Origin: Spiroplasma sp. SV19
Lineage (GTDB): Bacteria; Bacillota_I; Bacilli_A; Mycoplasmatales; Mycoplasmataceae
Length of the DNA stretch: 64,000 bases
Direction: 5' to 3'
NCBI RefSeq assembly: GCF_030060925.1
Contig: NZ_CP045455.1
Span: 868,001-932,000, forward strand
The notes beneath the pieces are model-generated. The model ran no database searches and was not told where the DNA came from. It saw only the letters and a program-made list of their open reading frames with translations. Positions 9,404-19,422 of this stretch are shown in pieces. Every line of letters begins with the position of its first letter. Within the stretch, counting starts at the first letter, position 1. Made by a program: the position numbers and the translations under genes.

Positions 9404-9558
9404 AAATTACGTAGTAATTTCAGAAGCAGGATAAGGAGCATGCGCACACATCAATTTTATACGGTATCTACCGTAAAAATTGAGTGCGCTTTTGCTCAAC
9501 AAGAGGGCGTAAATGTGCGCGCACTTTTTTTACCCCCTCTTCCTCGGACAACCGAGGA
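9404..9558. other. Palindrome-dense, GC-richer block; candidate oriT or replication origin
   Basis: Four inverted repeats in about 155 bp: AAATTAC-GTA-GTAATTT (9404-9420); a large cruciform 9436-9497 with nested arms GAGC, GCGCAC and TACGGTA around TC; AAGAGGG/CCCTCTT (9501-9541) enclosing GTGCGCGCAC; and TCCTCGG-ACAA-CCGAGGA (9541-9558). It is clearly richer in G and C than its surroundings and holds no convincing gene. It lies between the VirB4 and VirD4 operons, as expected for a transfer origin. The nic site cannot be identified. Confidence 0.55.
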
Positions 9559-9618
9559 TTATTTAAAATCTTTGACATTTATCCTTTTTATAGGAAAATG
9601 AAAATATATTGAAAAAAA

Positions 9619-10138
9619 TTATATTGTTCTTCTAATAGTAAGCAATTTTTTAAATTTTTCTTCTGATAAGTTATTTACATTATCTAAAATATTATGTCAA
9701 TGCTCTAGTAATGTTTCTTTTGGCTGAAATATTGTCATTTGAATGTCTTTCACATATATATGAACTAACTCTAAACAATTATTATCTTTTATTTTTCAAA
9801 TACATCAATTTAAAATTATTATATTTTTATCTTTTATTTCATCATTTTCTTTATTTTTTATTATTTCTCAACCTAATTGATATTTTATTCCATTAAAATC
9901 AATTATTCTAGCTTGATATAAAGATAAATAATTTTTTTATATCAATTTGTAAAAAAATATAATTGCTTTATTTTATTTTTAATTTCTTTTTTATTAATTT
10001 ATTATATGGATAATTTGCTTTAATTATTTGATATAAATATGAAATACATTTATTTATGATAATTCCTATTTTTGTTTCATCTATATAATGGTTTATAGTT
10101 TCTGTTAGCATAAAATTATTAAATTGTTCTTTATTCAT
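9619..10138 (-). pseudogene. Hypothetical protein, probably frameshifted
   Basis: ATG 10138 opens 56 codons (MNKEQFNNFML...) ending at 9968. A second frame from about 9925 to the stop at 9619 encodes a coherent, Trp-containing sequence (...ARIIDFNGIKYQLGWEIIKN...). The two parts are in different frames with no second start, so I read them as one broken gene. No family recognised. Confidence 0.45.
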
Positions 10139-10320
10139 TGTTTGTGGTTTAATATATCATATTTTTTTATTTTCAACTCTATTCTGGCTAATTTATTGCT
10201 TAAATAATTTACATTGTTTAACCAATGTTTAATTCATCGTAAATATACAATATCAATAAAAGTAATCATAACTGAAATAATACCTACTATACCAAATCAA
10301 AAAGTAATTTCTTTTTCCAT
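10105..10320 (-). CDS. Small single-pass membrane protein
   Basis: 71 residues from ATG 10320 preceded by GGAAGAGGAAA. One N-terminal membrane segment (about residues 7-27) then a basic helical tail. It overlaps the start of the next broken gene by 34 nt. Typical of small conjugation-region membrane proteins; role unknown. Confidence 0.5.
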
Positions 10321-10454
10321 TTCCTCTTCCTTTCTAAAATACGGGCTTATTATATTAAGTAAATAATTAATTCTAAGTTTTCTAAATTATAATATATTTC
10401 CCCTATTTTTTATATACACTATTTAAATTATCTACCAGTTACAAAAGAAAATAA

Positions 10455-10481
10455 AAACAAGATTTATTTCAAATCTTGTTT
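10455..10481 (-). terminator. Terminator of the traG operon
   Basis: AAACAAGATTT/AAATCTTGTTT around a 5-base loop, followed on the minus strand by a T-rich run. The stem covers the last codons and stop of traG. Confidence 0.7.
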
Positions 10482-12728
10482 ATTCTTTGCCACGATTAAG
10501 TTTTTGGTTTGTTCCTTGTTCAATTTTGTTTTAATATTGCGATATTTTTCAACAATTGCACGTTCTTCGGGCGTACGATCAAGGGGTGATTTAGCTAAGA
10601 GATTATTAATATTTGGAATATTGATTTCATTTTTTGCTTCAGTAATTTCTCGTTTAGTTTCCTGTTCAATTAAAATATCGTATTTATCATCAAGTTTTCC
10701 TGGGATATATGCAAATAAATCAAAATAATAATCTGTTAAAAAATTAACGGTATTAATTGTTTTTGGTTTTTGTTCTTTTCCCAAATTAAATTCCTTAGCA
10801 AATTTTCAACTAGATTCCATATAAACTTTAGCTGGATTTTCTCTTGCTGAGAAAACAACACCATATGGATTTTTCAATTTAAATAAATCACTCGCTTTAA
10901 TTAACTCCATCCCTTCTAAACGAGTTTGGGGTGGATTCTTAATTATTTTTTTCGTTTTTGGATCACGAGAAGTTGAATAAGTTATTACTTCAACGGTTTG
11001 AATTCCTAGCATCTCACTATATTCTTTTGCTGTCGTAATTTCGCCACTGGAAATATAAATGTTTAAACTACAGTTGGATTTAATCACACTACCATCTTCT
11101 TGGCCATACTTTTTATATAGTTGCTTAAAATCTTGTAAAATAATTAAAAAATACATTCCCCGACTTCGCGCCACTGTAACAAATCCTTGAAAATTTGGAA
11201 TTGTTGGCATATTTCCAAACTCATCCAAATAAAACTGAATATCGCGTGGTAAGCGCTTATTTTTGCTTTCGTTAGCAATTGCAACATTAGCTTTATATAA
11301 TTGTGTTACTAGTAAACTGGCAAAAATATGTCGATTTGTTTTTTCATCGGGAACAATTAAAAACAAGGCTTTTGGTTTTTCGGTAAAGCGAAATAAATCA
11401 ATATCATTTTTGCAAACGATTGATTGAATTCCAATATCTTGATAGATTTGTAAGCCTTTATCTAACGTTGAAAAGATTGACCCCTGCTCTTTGTCACCTG
11501 TTCCCAAGGCGTTTGCCCCAACTATTCTAGCAAAAGATTTTATTGGCAATTTATTAAACCATGTTTTTAAGCGTTTACGATCACTACATAAAACCGCAAT
11601 TGTCGGTAAATTAAACATTTCTAACGGCAAAGCATCTAAATCATTAACTAGTAGTTCTAACATTCCGAGCATTACACATTTAGCAACACTACCAGCCATT
11701 GCTGAAAAATGATCATTTTCATGTCCTTTTAAGGGTCAAATTGTTGTGATTAAATCATTAATTTCATCAATTGCTTTGTCCCGATATTCTAATCGTAATG
11801 CCTCGCAGAACTTGTTTGCTTTAACTTCATCATAGAATCACATCTTCTCAAAGACAATTACTTTATTACTAACATTATTGAAGCAGTTATCACAAGATTG
11901 TTCATCATGATCATAGCATTGATAATTATCTAACTTTATTTTTAAATCCTCAATTGAATTAAATGTAACTAATCGAATTTGTTGTTCAATTGTAACTGCA
12001 TCATAATAATATTTATAAGCAATGGCCAATGGATTTCACGAAGATGATGATTTTGCATCACGTAAATCAAGTGTTAAAACTTGATAACCATTTTCTGCTA
12101 ATGGCTTTGATAAATTACTATATAATTCACCTTTTGGATCTGTAAAAACCATACATGGCTTTTGATCATATTCTACTTTTGAATTATAAATCGCACTGGG
12201 CATTACTACTTTTTGCGACTTTCCACTATTTGTTGCTCCTAAAACTAAAGCATGGGTATTAGCTTTAATGTTAAAAACAAAATCATTTTTTGTTTTGGTA
12301 AAACGAACTACTCACCCGGGTATATTTATTTCCGTATTGGCAGGATATAATTCGTTAAAATCAGTAACATTACCTTTTTTCTCTAATTCATCTACGATTC
12401 ATTTCGCTGTTCCATATTCAGTAGAATTGCTATCTTTAACTTGCACTTTCCGATATTCTTTCAAACATACAATTCATAAAATCAATCCTGTTCAAAATAG
12501 TAATGTTGATACTAAACTTAATACAACAATAAATACTATATTTGATTGCATAAAAATTCACAAAAATTGAAAATATTTTAAAAGTTTAAATCCCTCCATT
12601 TTAAATACTTTAAAACAAGGAATTAAAATAACTACTAAGGTAAGAAAAAATGGAAAGACAATTAAGCCATATGTTAAATGTTCCTTTCGAATTTTACTTC
12701 AAAATTGCTTTTTTTCATTAAGAAACAT
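10464..12728 (-). CDS. traG: VirD4/TraG-type coupling protein
   Basis: 754 residues with several TGA Trp codons. Two N-terminal membrane segments (about 20-38 and 63-88) are followed by Walker A GATNSGKS (164-171) and Walker B YLDEFGN (500-506), the diagnostic order of type IV coupling proteins. These proteins recruit the relaxase-DNA complex to the secretion channel. The start overlaps the upstream small membrane gene by 11 nt. A hairpin terminator covers the stop. It appears intact, so with VirB4 the element keeps two of its main transfer ATPases. Confidence 0.9.
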
Positions 12729-13011
12729 AAGCTAAGACCCCAAAAAGAATAGTTCCAACCGTTGTTAATGATAAAACAACAAGATTAAATATTAATCTAA
12801 TTTTAATTTCCTTTTTTGCTTTTAAAGTATCATCATCATTTAATTTTGAAATTTCGTCTAATTGTTCATTTTTATTTTTTAGTCATTTGCCAAGATATTT
12901 TGATCAAATGCGCCGACAAGTTTTATCTCATTTAACAAAAACAATGATTTCATAAATTAATAAAATAATTGATAAACAACATAATGCTGACATTCCTGTT
13001 TGTAAACTCAT
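12718..13011 (-). CDS. Small two-pass membrane protein of the traG operon
   Basis: 97 residues from ATG 13011 after an ideal GGAGGAATT ribosome site. Membrane segments at about residues 9-27 and 74-94 flank a charged loop (KNKNEQLDEISKLNDDDT). First gene behind cassette copy 4 and overlaps traG by 11 nt. Probably a structural partner of the transfer machinery; no family recognised. Confidence 0.65.
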
Positions 13012-13037
13012 AATTCCTCCTATCATTAAATTATTAT

Positions 13038-13128
13038 TGTCATTTACCAAATAAAAAACACATGCATACGATAAAAATCGTAGCATGTGTCATTGGTCAT
13101 CTACACAAATATTATACTATAAAAATTA
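13038..13128 (-). promoter_or_regulatory. Promoter plus leader ORF plus hairpin cassette, copy 4
   Basis: The outer parts match copies 1-3, but the inner stem has different bases on both arms (TACGAT against ATCGTA) and still pairs. The inner segment is 3 nt shorter, so the leader ORF frame is kept (MTNDTCYDFYRMHVFF). It drives the traG operon. Confidence 0.65.
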
Positions 13129-14863
13129 TTTTAATTTGTCAAAAATATTTTCTGATAACCAACTATTAAATTCATTATCGCTTATCTCAACAAGACTTTT
13201 TGGTTCTCTCATAATTTTTTTCTTTGAAATAACAAGCGATTTATCAAAATCAATATCCTCATCGTATACAGAAAAAATTAAAATTTGTCGATTCATAGTT
13301 TTGTTATTTGAACAAATTAAATTAATAATTTTATTTCTAGCAATTCGCGCATTTGAATCTAGTTCTTTTTCTCTTGGAGAATCAATTACAAAAAAACTAT
13401 TTAATTTAGAGATATTCATGTAATTAATATACATTCTGGATAAAGAATATATTATTGCTTCACTACCTGTATAAGTTTTTTTATTTTTTATAAAATCTTT
13501 TATTTCGACATTATATTCTAATTTTAGAGATTTAATAAATTCACTAATTTGACTTGTTAAGTCAAATGTTAAACTCTGAATTTTAGAAAGTATTGTAGAT
13601 GATTTTTCAGTGAATTCTTTTTTTGATTTTTAAATTCACTAATTTTTAAATCGATTTCATTCAAAGAACTTTGATAATTTTGAATTAATAATCTAATTTT
13701 ATCATTTTCTTCTTTAGTTCCTATATCAGATAATAAAAGATTATATTTATTTAGTTGTAATTTTGTTTCATTATATTTTTCTTTAATAGATTTGATGTTA
13801 GATAATATAGTTCTTTTATTTTGTTTTAGTTGAACCAGACTCTCTTCTAAATTTTCTTTTTTAATAAATTTAAAATAATTTTTGCTTTAAAATCCATTAT
13901 ATCCTTTAAATAAATTTTATGTTTTTGATCTGCAATCGTTACTTCATACATGAAATCCTTATTTTCTTCCATAAATTCGTTGATATAATTTATATTACCA
14001 TTTAACATGTTTAATTGAATTTCCATTTCCATAGCTGATTCTTCTATTTTTCTTTCCTCAATTAATAAACTTTTAATATTTTTTTCAAGGTTTATTAATT
14101 CCTTAAATAGTTTTTTTTGAAATAGTATTTATATTTTCAATTTCTTTAAAATCAACTTCAGATGAAAATTTTATCGATAATTGATCAATTAGAAATTGCA
14201 ATTTATTTTTGTTTAATTCATTTTCTGAAAGTTGAAAGTCAATATTAATATTATCATTTAAAACTTTAATATCATTGTCTGATATAACTTCAAATAAATA
14301 TGCATAAATATATGCAAAACTATCGCGATCAATATTAAATAAATCATTTCTAAATGTCTTTCAATCTGACCCTCAATATGATTGATCAATATAAAATAAA
14401 TCAAACATCGCTCCTGGATATGGGAGCACAAGAGATAATTTATTTTTATCAGAATTTTTAATTAAAAAGTTTTTTAAACCAAATAAATTATAAATTTCTT
14501 GTGCATATCCTTTAATTGATATTAATTTATCACGACTATAAAAATTGCCTTTTCATATTACATTATATAAATTATCTAAAATATACAGATGGGAATCATA
14601 TTTTTATTATTTAATCTTAAAAAATAAAAAATATGATTGTTTACACTCAATGAAATAATAGTCATAAAATCATCATATTTTTCACTTATATCCTCTAACA
14701 TTGTATTACAGCCAAGAGTATAAAAAGGTAATTTGGCAAGCGTTGTCTTTCCAACTCGACTATTTGCCATAATTAAATTTATACCATCTTTTAAAAAAAT
14801 TCTGTATGAACCTTTGTTTTTAAAGTTATATATACCCAAAAAGTTAATTTTTATTTTGTTCAT
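13126..14863 (-). pseudogene. SMC/Rad50-like ATPase of a nuclease-ATPase defence pair, frameshifted
   Basis: ATG 14863 follows GGAGG. The N-terminus has the Walker A ANSRVGKTT. A long coiled-coil middle and a C-terminal FFVIDSPREKE block (Walker B/D-loop type of ABC-3C and SMC-like ATPases) follow. The frame breaks four times, each in an A-run: near 14600 (A5, needs one more), 14111-14118 (A8, one too many), near 13860 (A6, one short) and near 13628 (A7, one short). Joined, it would be about 575 residues. The start overlaps the nuclease gene by 20 nt. A full-length product would need repeated frameshifting, so it is probably inactive. Confidence 0.75.
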
Positions 14864-15878
14864 AATTTGCCTCCAATATAATTTTTCCTTCCAATAATAA
14901 TCATGCAATTTGTTCATTATTCAAACTAATTTTATTTTCAGATAAAAATTCATATATTTCAATATCATTAGTTAATTCTTGAGTTTTTATTTTTGTGACT
15001 AATTTGTCGTATATAGTATTATTACCTCATTTAAAATCAATTTCATATTTCCGCAAGTCTCTAATTAGTTGAAGACCAACTGAATCAGGAAAATTAAATG
15101 ATTTTAAATAATTGTTTTGAATATAAGACATAATTTTTTCAGAATAAGAATTTAAAGAACTAAATTTTTTCATTGCATCTATAACGTTTGAATATTTAAC
15201 CCATTTTCTAGAACTAACATCAGATAAGAATTTACTTTCTAATTTAAGTGAATCATTATTTAAATCAATTATACCAATTAGTTGGCTAATTACATCTTCA
15301 ATTTGTTCAGGTGAAAAAATTTTATAAGTATCATTGTCTTTAATAAATTGTCGAAGAATATTTAAGTGCTCAGAATTTGGGTGATCAAAATAATGAATGA
15401 CTATTCTTGAATTAATGTTATTACTTTCTATCAATGATAATTGTTCATAACCTAATATTTTGGAATATACTTCACCGCTATCAAAATATTTACTATTAAG
15501 ATGCAATTTCCCACTAAATATAAATTTTCCAAAAACATCTATTTCATTATTGATATCCTGAACTAAATTTATTCTTTTCTTAATAGAATTTATTACATCA
15601 TAATAATTATTTAAATTTTCTGTATTATTTGTGCCTACATACTTACCCTTAACTTGACAGATTGTTGTTGAATAAATTTCATTATTTTTTGCAAAAAGAA
15701 ATAAAATATCATCAACAAGTTCATAAAACGCGTATACATTATAATCTTTTAAATTTAAAAGTTCATACAATAAAAAAGTTTTTTGAAATGTATATCCTTT
15801 ATTTCCATAACTTCCTGATGTGTTAATTGTCTTGTCATTAATAATTGATAGTTTTTCTTTATAATCATTTTTATTCAT
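14844..15878 (-). CDS. Cap4/DUF4297-like dsDNA nuclease, defence-type
   Basis: 344 residues from ATG 15878, intact, with two TGA Trp codons near the end. The N-terminus carries the pattern of DUF4297/Cap4 nucleases: YTFQKTFLLYELL, then a Glu and DD (YELVDDILFLF) and TICQVKGKY, fitting a PD-(D/E)xK site. In Lamassu and ABC-3C systems such a nuclease is the effector controlled by an SMC-like ATPase, which here is the next gene, translationally overlapped. With the ATPase broken, this nuclease would be unpartnered. A middle (LmuC-like) component is not seen. Confidence 0.7.
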
Positions 15879-15914
15879 AACCAAAATATCCTATCTAATT
15901 ATTTTTATTATACA

Positions 15915-15950
15915 ACAAAAAAATTGCGCTAGCATAAATTAGTGCAATAA
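15915..15950 (-). terminator. Intrinsic terminator
   Basis: On the minus strand ATTGCACTA/TAGCGCAAT (one mismatch) is followed by T7. It closes the group of genes upstream (15988-17090) before the nuclease gene. Confidence 0.65.
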
Positions 15951-15987
15951 AAATTAATTTCTTTAATTATTTTTATCAAGGTTAGAA

Positions 15988-16199
15988 TTAAGTTAACATT
16001 TTTATTTCCATATTAACACACCCTGAGTTTGAATTATATATCAGTGGGATTGAAGAATCGGAATACATTTTATTATTTCCTAATGTCTTTAAATATAATA
16101 TAATTTGTCTGTTATTATTATTGATGAAATTAATTCATAAATATAAATCATCTGTATATTTTAAATTAAATTTTTAATTAACTTATTGATTTTTTTCAT
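15988..16199 (-). pseudogene. Hypothetical 70-residue protein, one-base frameshift
   Basis: ATG 16199 (MKKINKLIK...) hits a stop after 12 codons, but adding one A in the A5 run at 16171-16175 gives a 70-residue frame ending at 15988 (...YTDDLYLWINF...). No family recognised. Overall evidence for coding is the long open code-4 frame. Confidence 0.4.
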
Positions 16200-16202
16200 C
16201 TT

Positions 16203-16463
16203 CTAAATACCTCTTAATACATCCATTAATATTTTATAATCATAAAATTTAAATAATATATTTCTAACTCATCAATAATGTTTACGTTCTAATTTGGTAT
16301 CATTTACTCATGGCAGAATTTCTTGATTCTTTTTTTCCTTTTCAACAGCAACATTTATCTTATTAAAGGCATCTAAAATTTGGTCTTTTGTATAATGACG
16401 AAACAATGTATTTTTTAATCATCAATAATGTTTATGCTCTAATTTATTATTTAAATTTGCCAT
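16203..16463 (-). CDS. Small protein with two HYWW repeats
   Basis: 86 residues from ATG 16463. It contains an internal duplication: KLEHKHYWWLKNTLF (about residues 7-21) and KLERKHYWWVRNILF (about 58-72), each followed by a similar helix (KDQILDAF, YKILMDVL). Each WW pair uses TGA codons. The repeats suggest a two-lobed binding module, possibly helix-turn-helix-like, but I recognise no family. Located just downstream of the MazG-like gene. Confidence 0.6.
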
Positions 16464-16466
16464 AAC

Positions 16467-16760
16467 TTAATTACTCTCCTTCTTTACTTTTTGGGTTAAT
16501 TCTTGATCAATAATATTTAATGTTCTTTTAATTTTATTAAACATTATTGCTTCTATTTCTTGACTATTAAATTTAAACAATATTTTTAACTGTTCTAACA
16601 TAATATAACAATCAGCCATTTCTTCTTTAATTTGATTTTTATTTGATTTTCCTTTGCTGTTTTTACATAACTCTTTAATTAATTCTGAAAATTCTTCAAT
16701 AGCTTGTATAATTTGTTTTTCCTGGTAATGCAAAACAATTGGTTTTAATAAATTATTCAT
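16467..16760 (-). CDS. MazG-like nucleotide pyrophosphohydrolase
   Basis: 97 residues from ATG 16760 after GGAGGAAAT. The all-alpha NTP pyrophosphatase pattern is present: AIEEFSELIKEL (first ExxE) and KEEMADCYIMLEQL (ExxD), the metal-binding residues of the MazG fold. Such enzymes hydrolyse (d)NTPs to NMP and PPi; phage and plasmid copies adjust nucleotide pools. Near-adjacent to the HYWW gene. Substrate not predictable. Confidence 0.75.
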   Translation of the reverse strand: MNNLLKPIVLHYQEKQIIQAIEEFSELIKELCKNSKGKSNKNQIKEEMADCYIMLEQLKILFKFNSQEIEAIMFNKIKRTLNIIDQELTQKVKKESN

Positions 16761-16778
16761 ATTTTATTTCCTCCTAGG

Positions 16779-17090
16779 TTATTTAAACAATGTTAATTGA
16801 ATATTTTTTTTCTTATTATTTACTGTCATTAGTTTGCATTCTTTTATTCGATAAATTCAATAGATTGTAGAATGATATTTACAACCCTGTGAATGTTCAT
16901 AACCACAGACACAATTTTTTCAACCATCTAAATGACAAGAAAAACAATGTTCCTTGCATATTAATATTTTTTTATCATCTAAAATTTTTTGTTTTTTCAT
17001 ACGATTATTGTTACATTCAAGACAAAATCACCGAATCTTATTTTTATAAATACATTTGCAAGTAATTTTTTGCATTTTCTTTTCTTTCAT
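16779..17090 (-). CDS. Cys-rich zinc-finger-like protein
   Basis: 103 residues from ATG 17090. Cysteines come in CxC, CxxC and CxxxxCxxC-like groups (CKC, CLEC, CKEHCFSC, CVCGYEHSQGC), enough for two or three Zn sites. A basic segment (NNNRMKKQK) lies between them. Likely a nucleic-acid or protein-binding Zn protein of the element; no exact family recognised. Confidence 0.55.
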
Positions 17091-17114
17091 AAATATCGCT
17101 TCCTTTTAATTTCA

Positions 17115-18894
17115 TTAATTTTTAAATAACTCATTGAAAATTGCCTCTAAAACTTGAATTACAATTGCATTTCCTGCTAAAAAATACATTTTAGATTTTG
17201 GTAATTTAACTTTATTAATATCTTCATCTTGTCATCCCATTAAACGTCAATATTCAATATGCGATAGATGTCTAATTGCATATAATTTATTTTCGATATT
17301 AAAGATAGCAATATTATTCTTTATACAAAATTCAATTGTTAATTCATTATCAAGTTCTTTTGCAACCTTTTGACTTCATCCATGATTTTCGGTTAAAGTT
17401 GGTGTAATGCCATCTTCATTTACAACAGTATCTACTTGCGAATAATTTTGATGGGGAATTTTAATTCTACCTTGAATATTAAAATTTTTTAAAGAAATCG
17501 GAAAAGCAATTTTAGAACTTTTTAAATTCGTCGTTAATGTATCAATAAAAGTTTTGTAATTTGAACTATCATAAACTCTTGATTCTTGATTATAATTATT
17601 TTCAATATTGATTTCTGTTTTCCCGCGATCATTAAAATTATTAACCTTGATAGGTACTAAAATATTTTGAATTTTACTGGCGGGTAAAGTTCCTATTAAT
17701 TTATCATCCTTTCAATATCGATTATATGCCCCATTCGCATTATCGATTGCCTTAGCTTTCCCATCTAATTCCCGCGGGAATTGCCAATAATTAGAATATT
17801 CCTCAAACTCCAATGGTACTAACACTTTTACATTAGGGGAAGTAGTTAACGTTGAAGCAGTTGTAACCCCTATTTTATTATTTGAGTGGACATTAGATAT
17901 TGGAATCGTAACTTTCCCTTCCTTATTTATTTTGCCAATTGGTCTTGGTGATCCATCTGACATTTTATACTCTTTCGTCTTGTCAATTTCATAAATTGAT
18001 ACTAACACTTGGGCTGGCGATTTATAATCTCTTGCACATAACGTTCTAACTTCGTTTAAAGCAATATCATTAGCACTTTTAAAATTAGTTAAGGGGATTA
18101 AAACCTTTGTTTGATTATTATGTGCTTGTAAAGGTGCTGTAACATTTTTTCCAACTTTATTATCAGATTGCCGACCACTTAATGGTAAATAACAAAACCC
18201 GTTATCATTAAATTCTCACTCTGTTGTTTTATAATATCCTTTTTCAATCGCTTTAGCTAATTTATCTTTAGTAAATCATAACTTAATATCGGTTTCATTA
18301 ATACTATGCAAAAAACTTTTTAATGGTTTACAATTAATTGTTTTCAAATTATCTCAATCAAAATTATTTTCTTGATTGTTTTTAATTGAAATAACAAATA
18401 CTCGCTCGCGACTCTGCGGAATCCCAAAAGCTTTTGAATTTAAAACTTTTCAAGTTGATTTATATCCTAATTCTTCCAGTTTAGTTAGATAATAATCAAA
18501 ATATGGTTTAAATTTTTTTAGATATTAAATTTTTAACATTCTCTCAAATGATATATTTTGGCCTTATCTTAAAAGGCAAATCTTGAATCAGACGTAATAC
18601 TTCCATATATAAGATACTACGTCCTTTACTAATATCTTGTTTACCAGCATTAGAAAAATCCGTGCAAGGTGACCCATGAGCAAAAACATCAACCGTTCAA
18701 TCATATTCTTTAATATCTTTTGTAATTTGGTCATTATTATGCAAAGCATTGTATGCATCAACTGCATATTTCCATCATTCAATATAGTCTCTTGTTTCAA
18801 CTTCAAAACCAACATTTTCTAATGCTTTGCGAAAAGTGCCAATTCCACCAAAGGCTTCGATTAATTTAATCTTTTTCTTTTCTGTTAAATTCAT
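17115..18894 (-). pseudogene. C5-cytosine DNA methyltransferase, split by one frameshift
   Basis: ATG 18894 opens a typical Dcm-type enzyme: AFGGIGTFRKAL (SAM binding), GSPCTDFS (catalytic Cys77) and WENVKNL (ENV 118-120). An A7 run at 18513-18519 shifts the frame to a stop at 18508; with A6 it continues for about 465 more residues to 17115, including the C-terminal RHLSHIEYWRLMGW and LAGNAI blocks. The large middle part contains a target-recognition region. So the enzyme is broken unless the A-run slips. It overlaps the 3' end of the preceding methyltransferase gene. Confidence 0.8.
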
Positions 18895-19422
18895 TGAACT
18901 TGGCCACCATTTAAACTTAATTTATATGTAATTCAGACACAACCTTGATTAAAAGATCCTGTGCATCCTTTGAATTTAATCCGTTTTTTTAAAAATTAGA
19001 ATCTGTAAATCATCTTTAAATTTCTCAAATAAATTAGCTCTGACAGGTGTTTCTAAGGTCCTCAAAGGTAATAACATCGCAAATGGAATATCTAAATTAA
19101 ATAATCGTTTTAAGATTTCATTTTGAATACTAAATGGTGGATTAGAAATAATTAAATCACAATTATTCGGTGGTGGTGTAATAAAGAAATCATTTTGCAA
19201 ATCATCAAAAATATGCGTTGCCTTGAAATTCGATAAATTATTGTTTAAAGCTTCTTGACGAAATTCTGATTCTAAATGATTAAATGGTAACCAAATATTT
19301 CGATATTGTTTAATATTGATGCGATTGTACATATCTTGGACAACTCATTTTGGGGTTTCAATATGATTTTTATCTTTGATTTTTCATTCCAATGATGTAA
19401 TTTTAAATTCTTTAGTCTTCAT
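18885..19422 (-). pseudogene. Amino-methyltransferase with NPPF motif, frameshifted near its end
   Basis: ATG 19422. About 149 residues with CDLIISNPPFSI, the motif IV of DNA N6-adenine or N4-cytosine methyltransferases. An A7 run (18984-18990) leads to an early stop at 18976; with A6 the frame continues (...RIKFKGCTGSFNQGCVW...) to 18885 and overlaps the dcm-like start. Short for a complete enzyme and lacking an obvious FxGxG motif; resembles small phage-type methyltransferases. Confidence 0.65.

Noticed and set aside
9359-9601. 80-codon plus-strand frame over the palindromic block
   Set aside because: Starts inside cassette copy 3 and runs through hairpins; no ribosome site or family.
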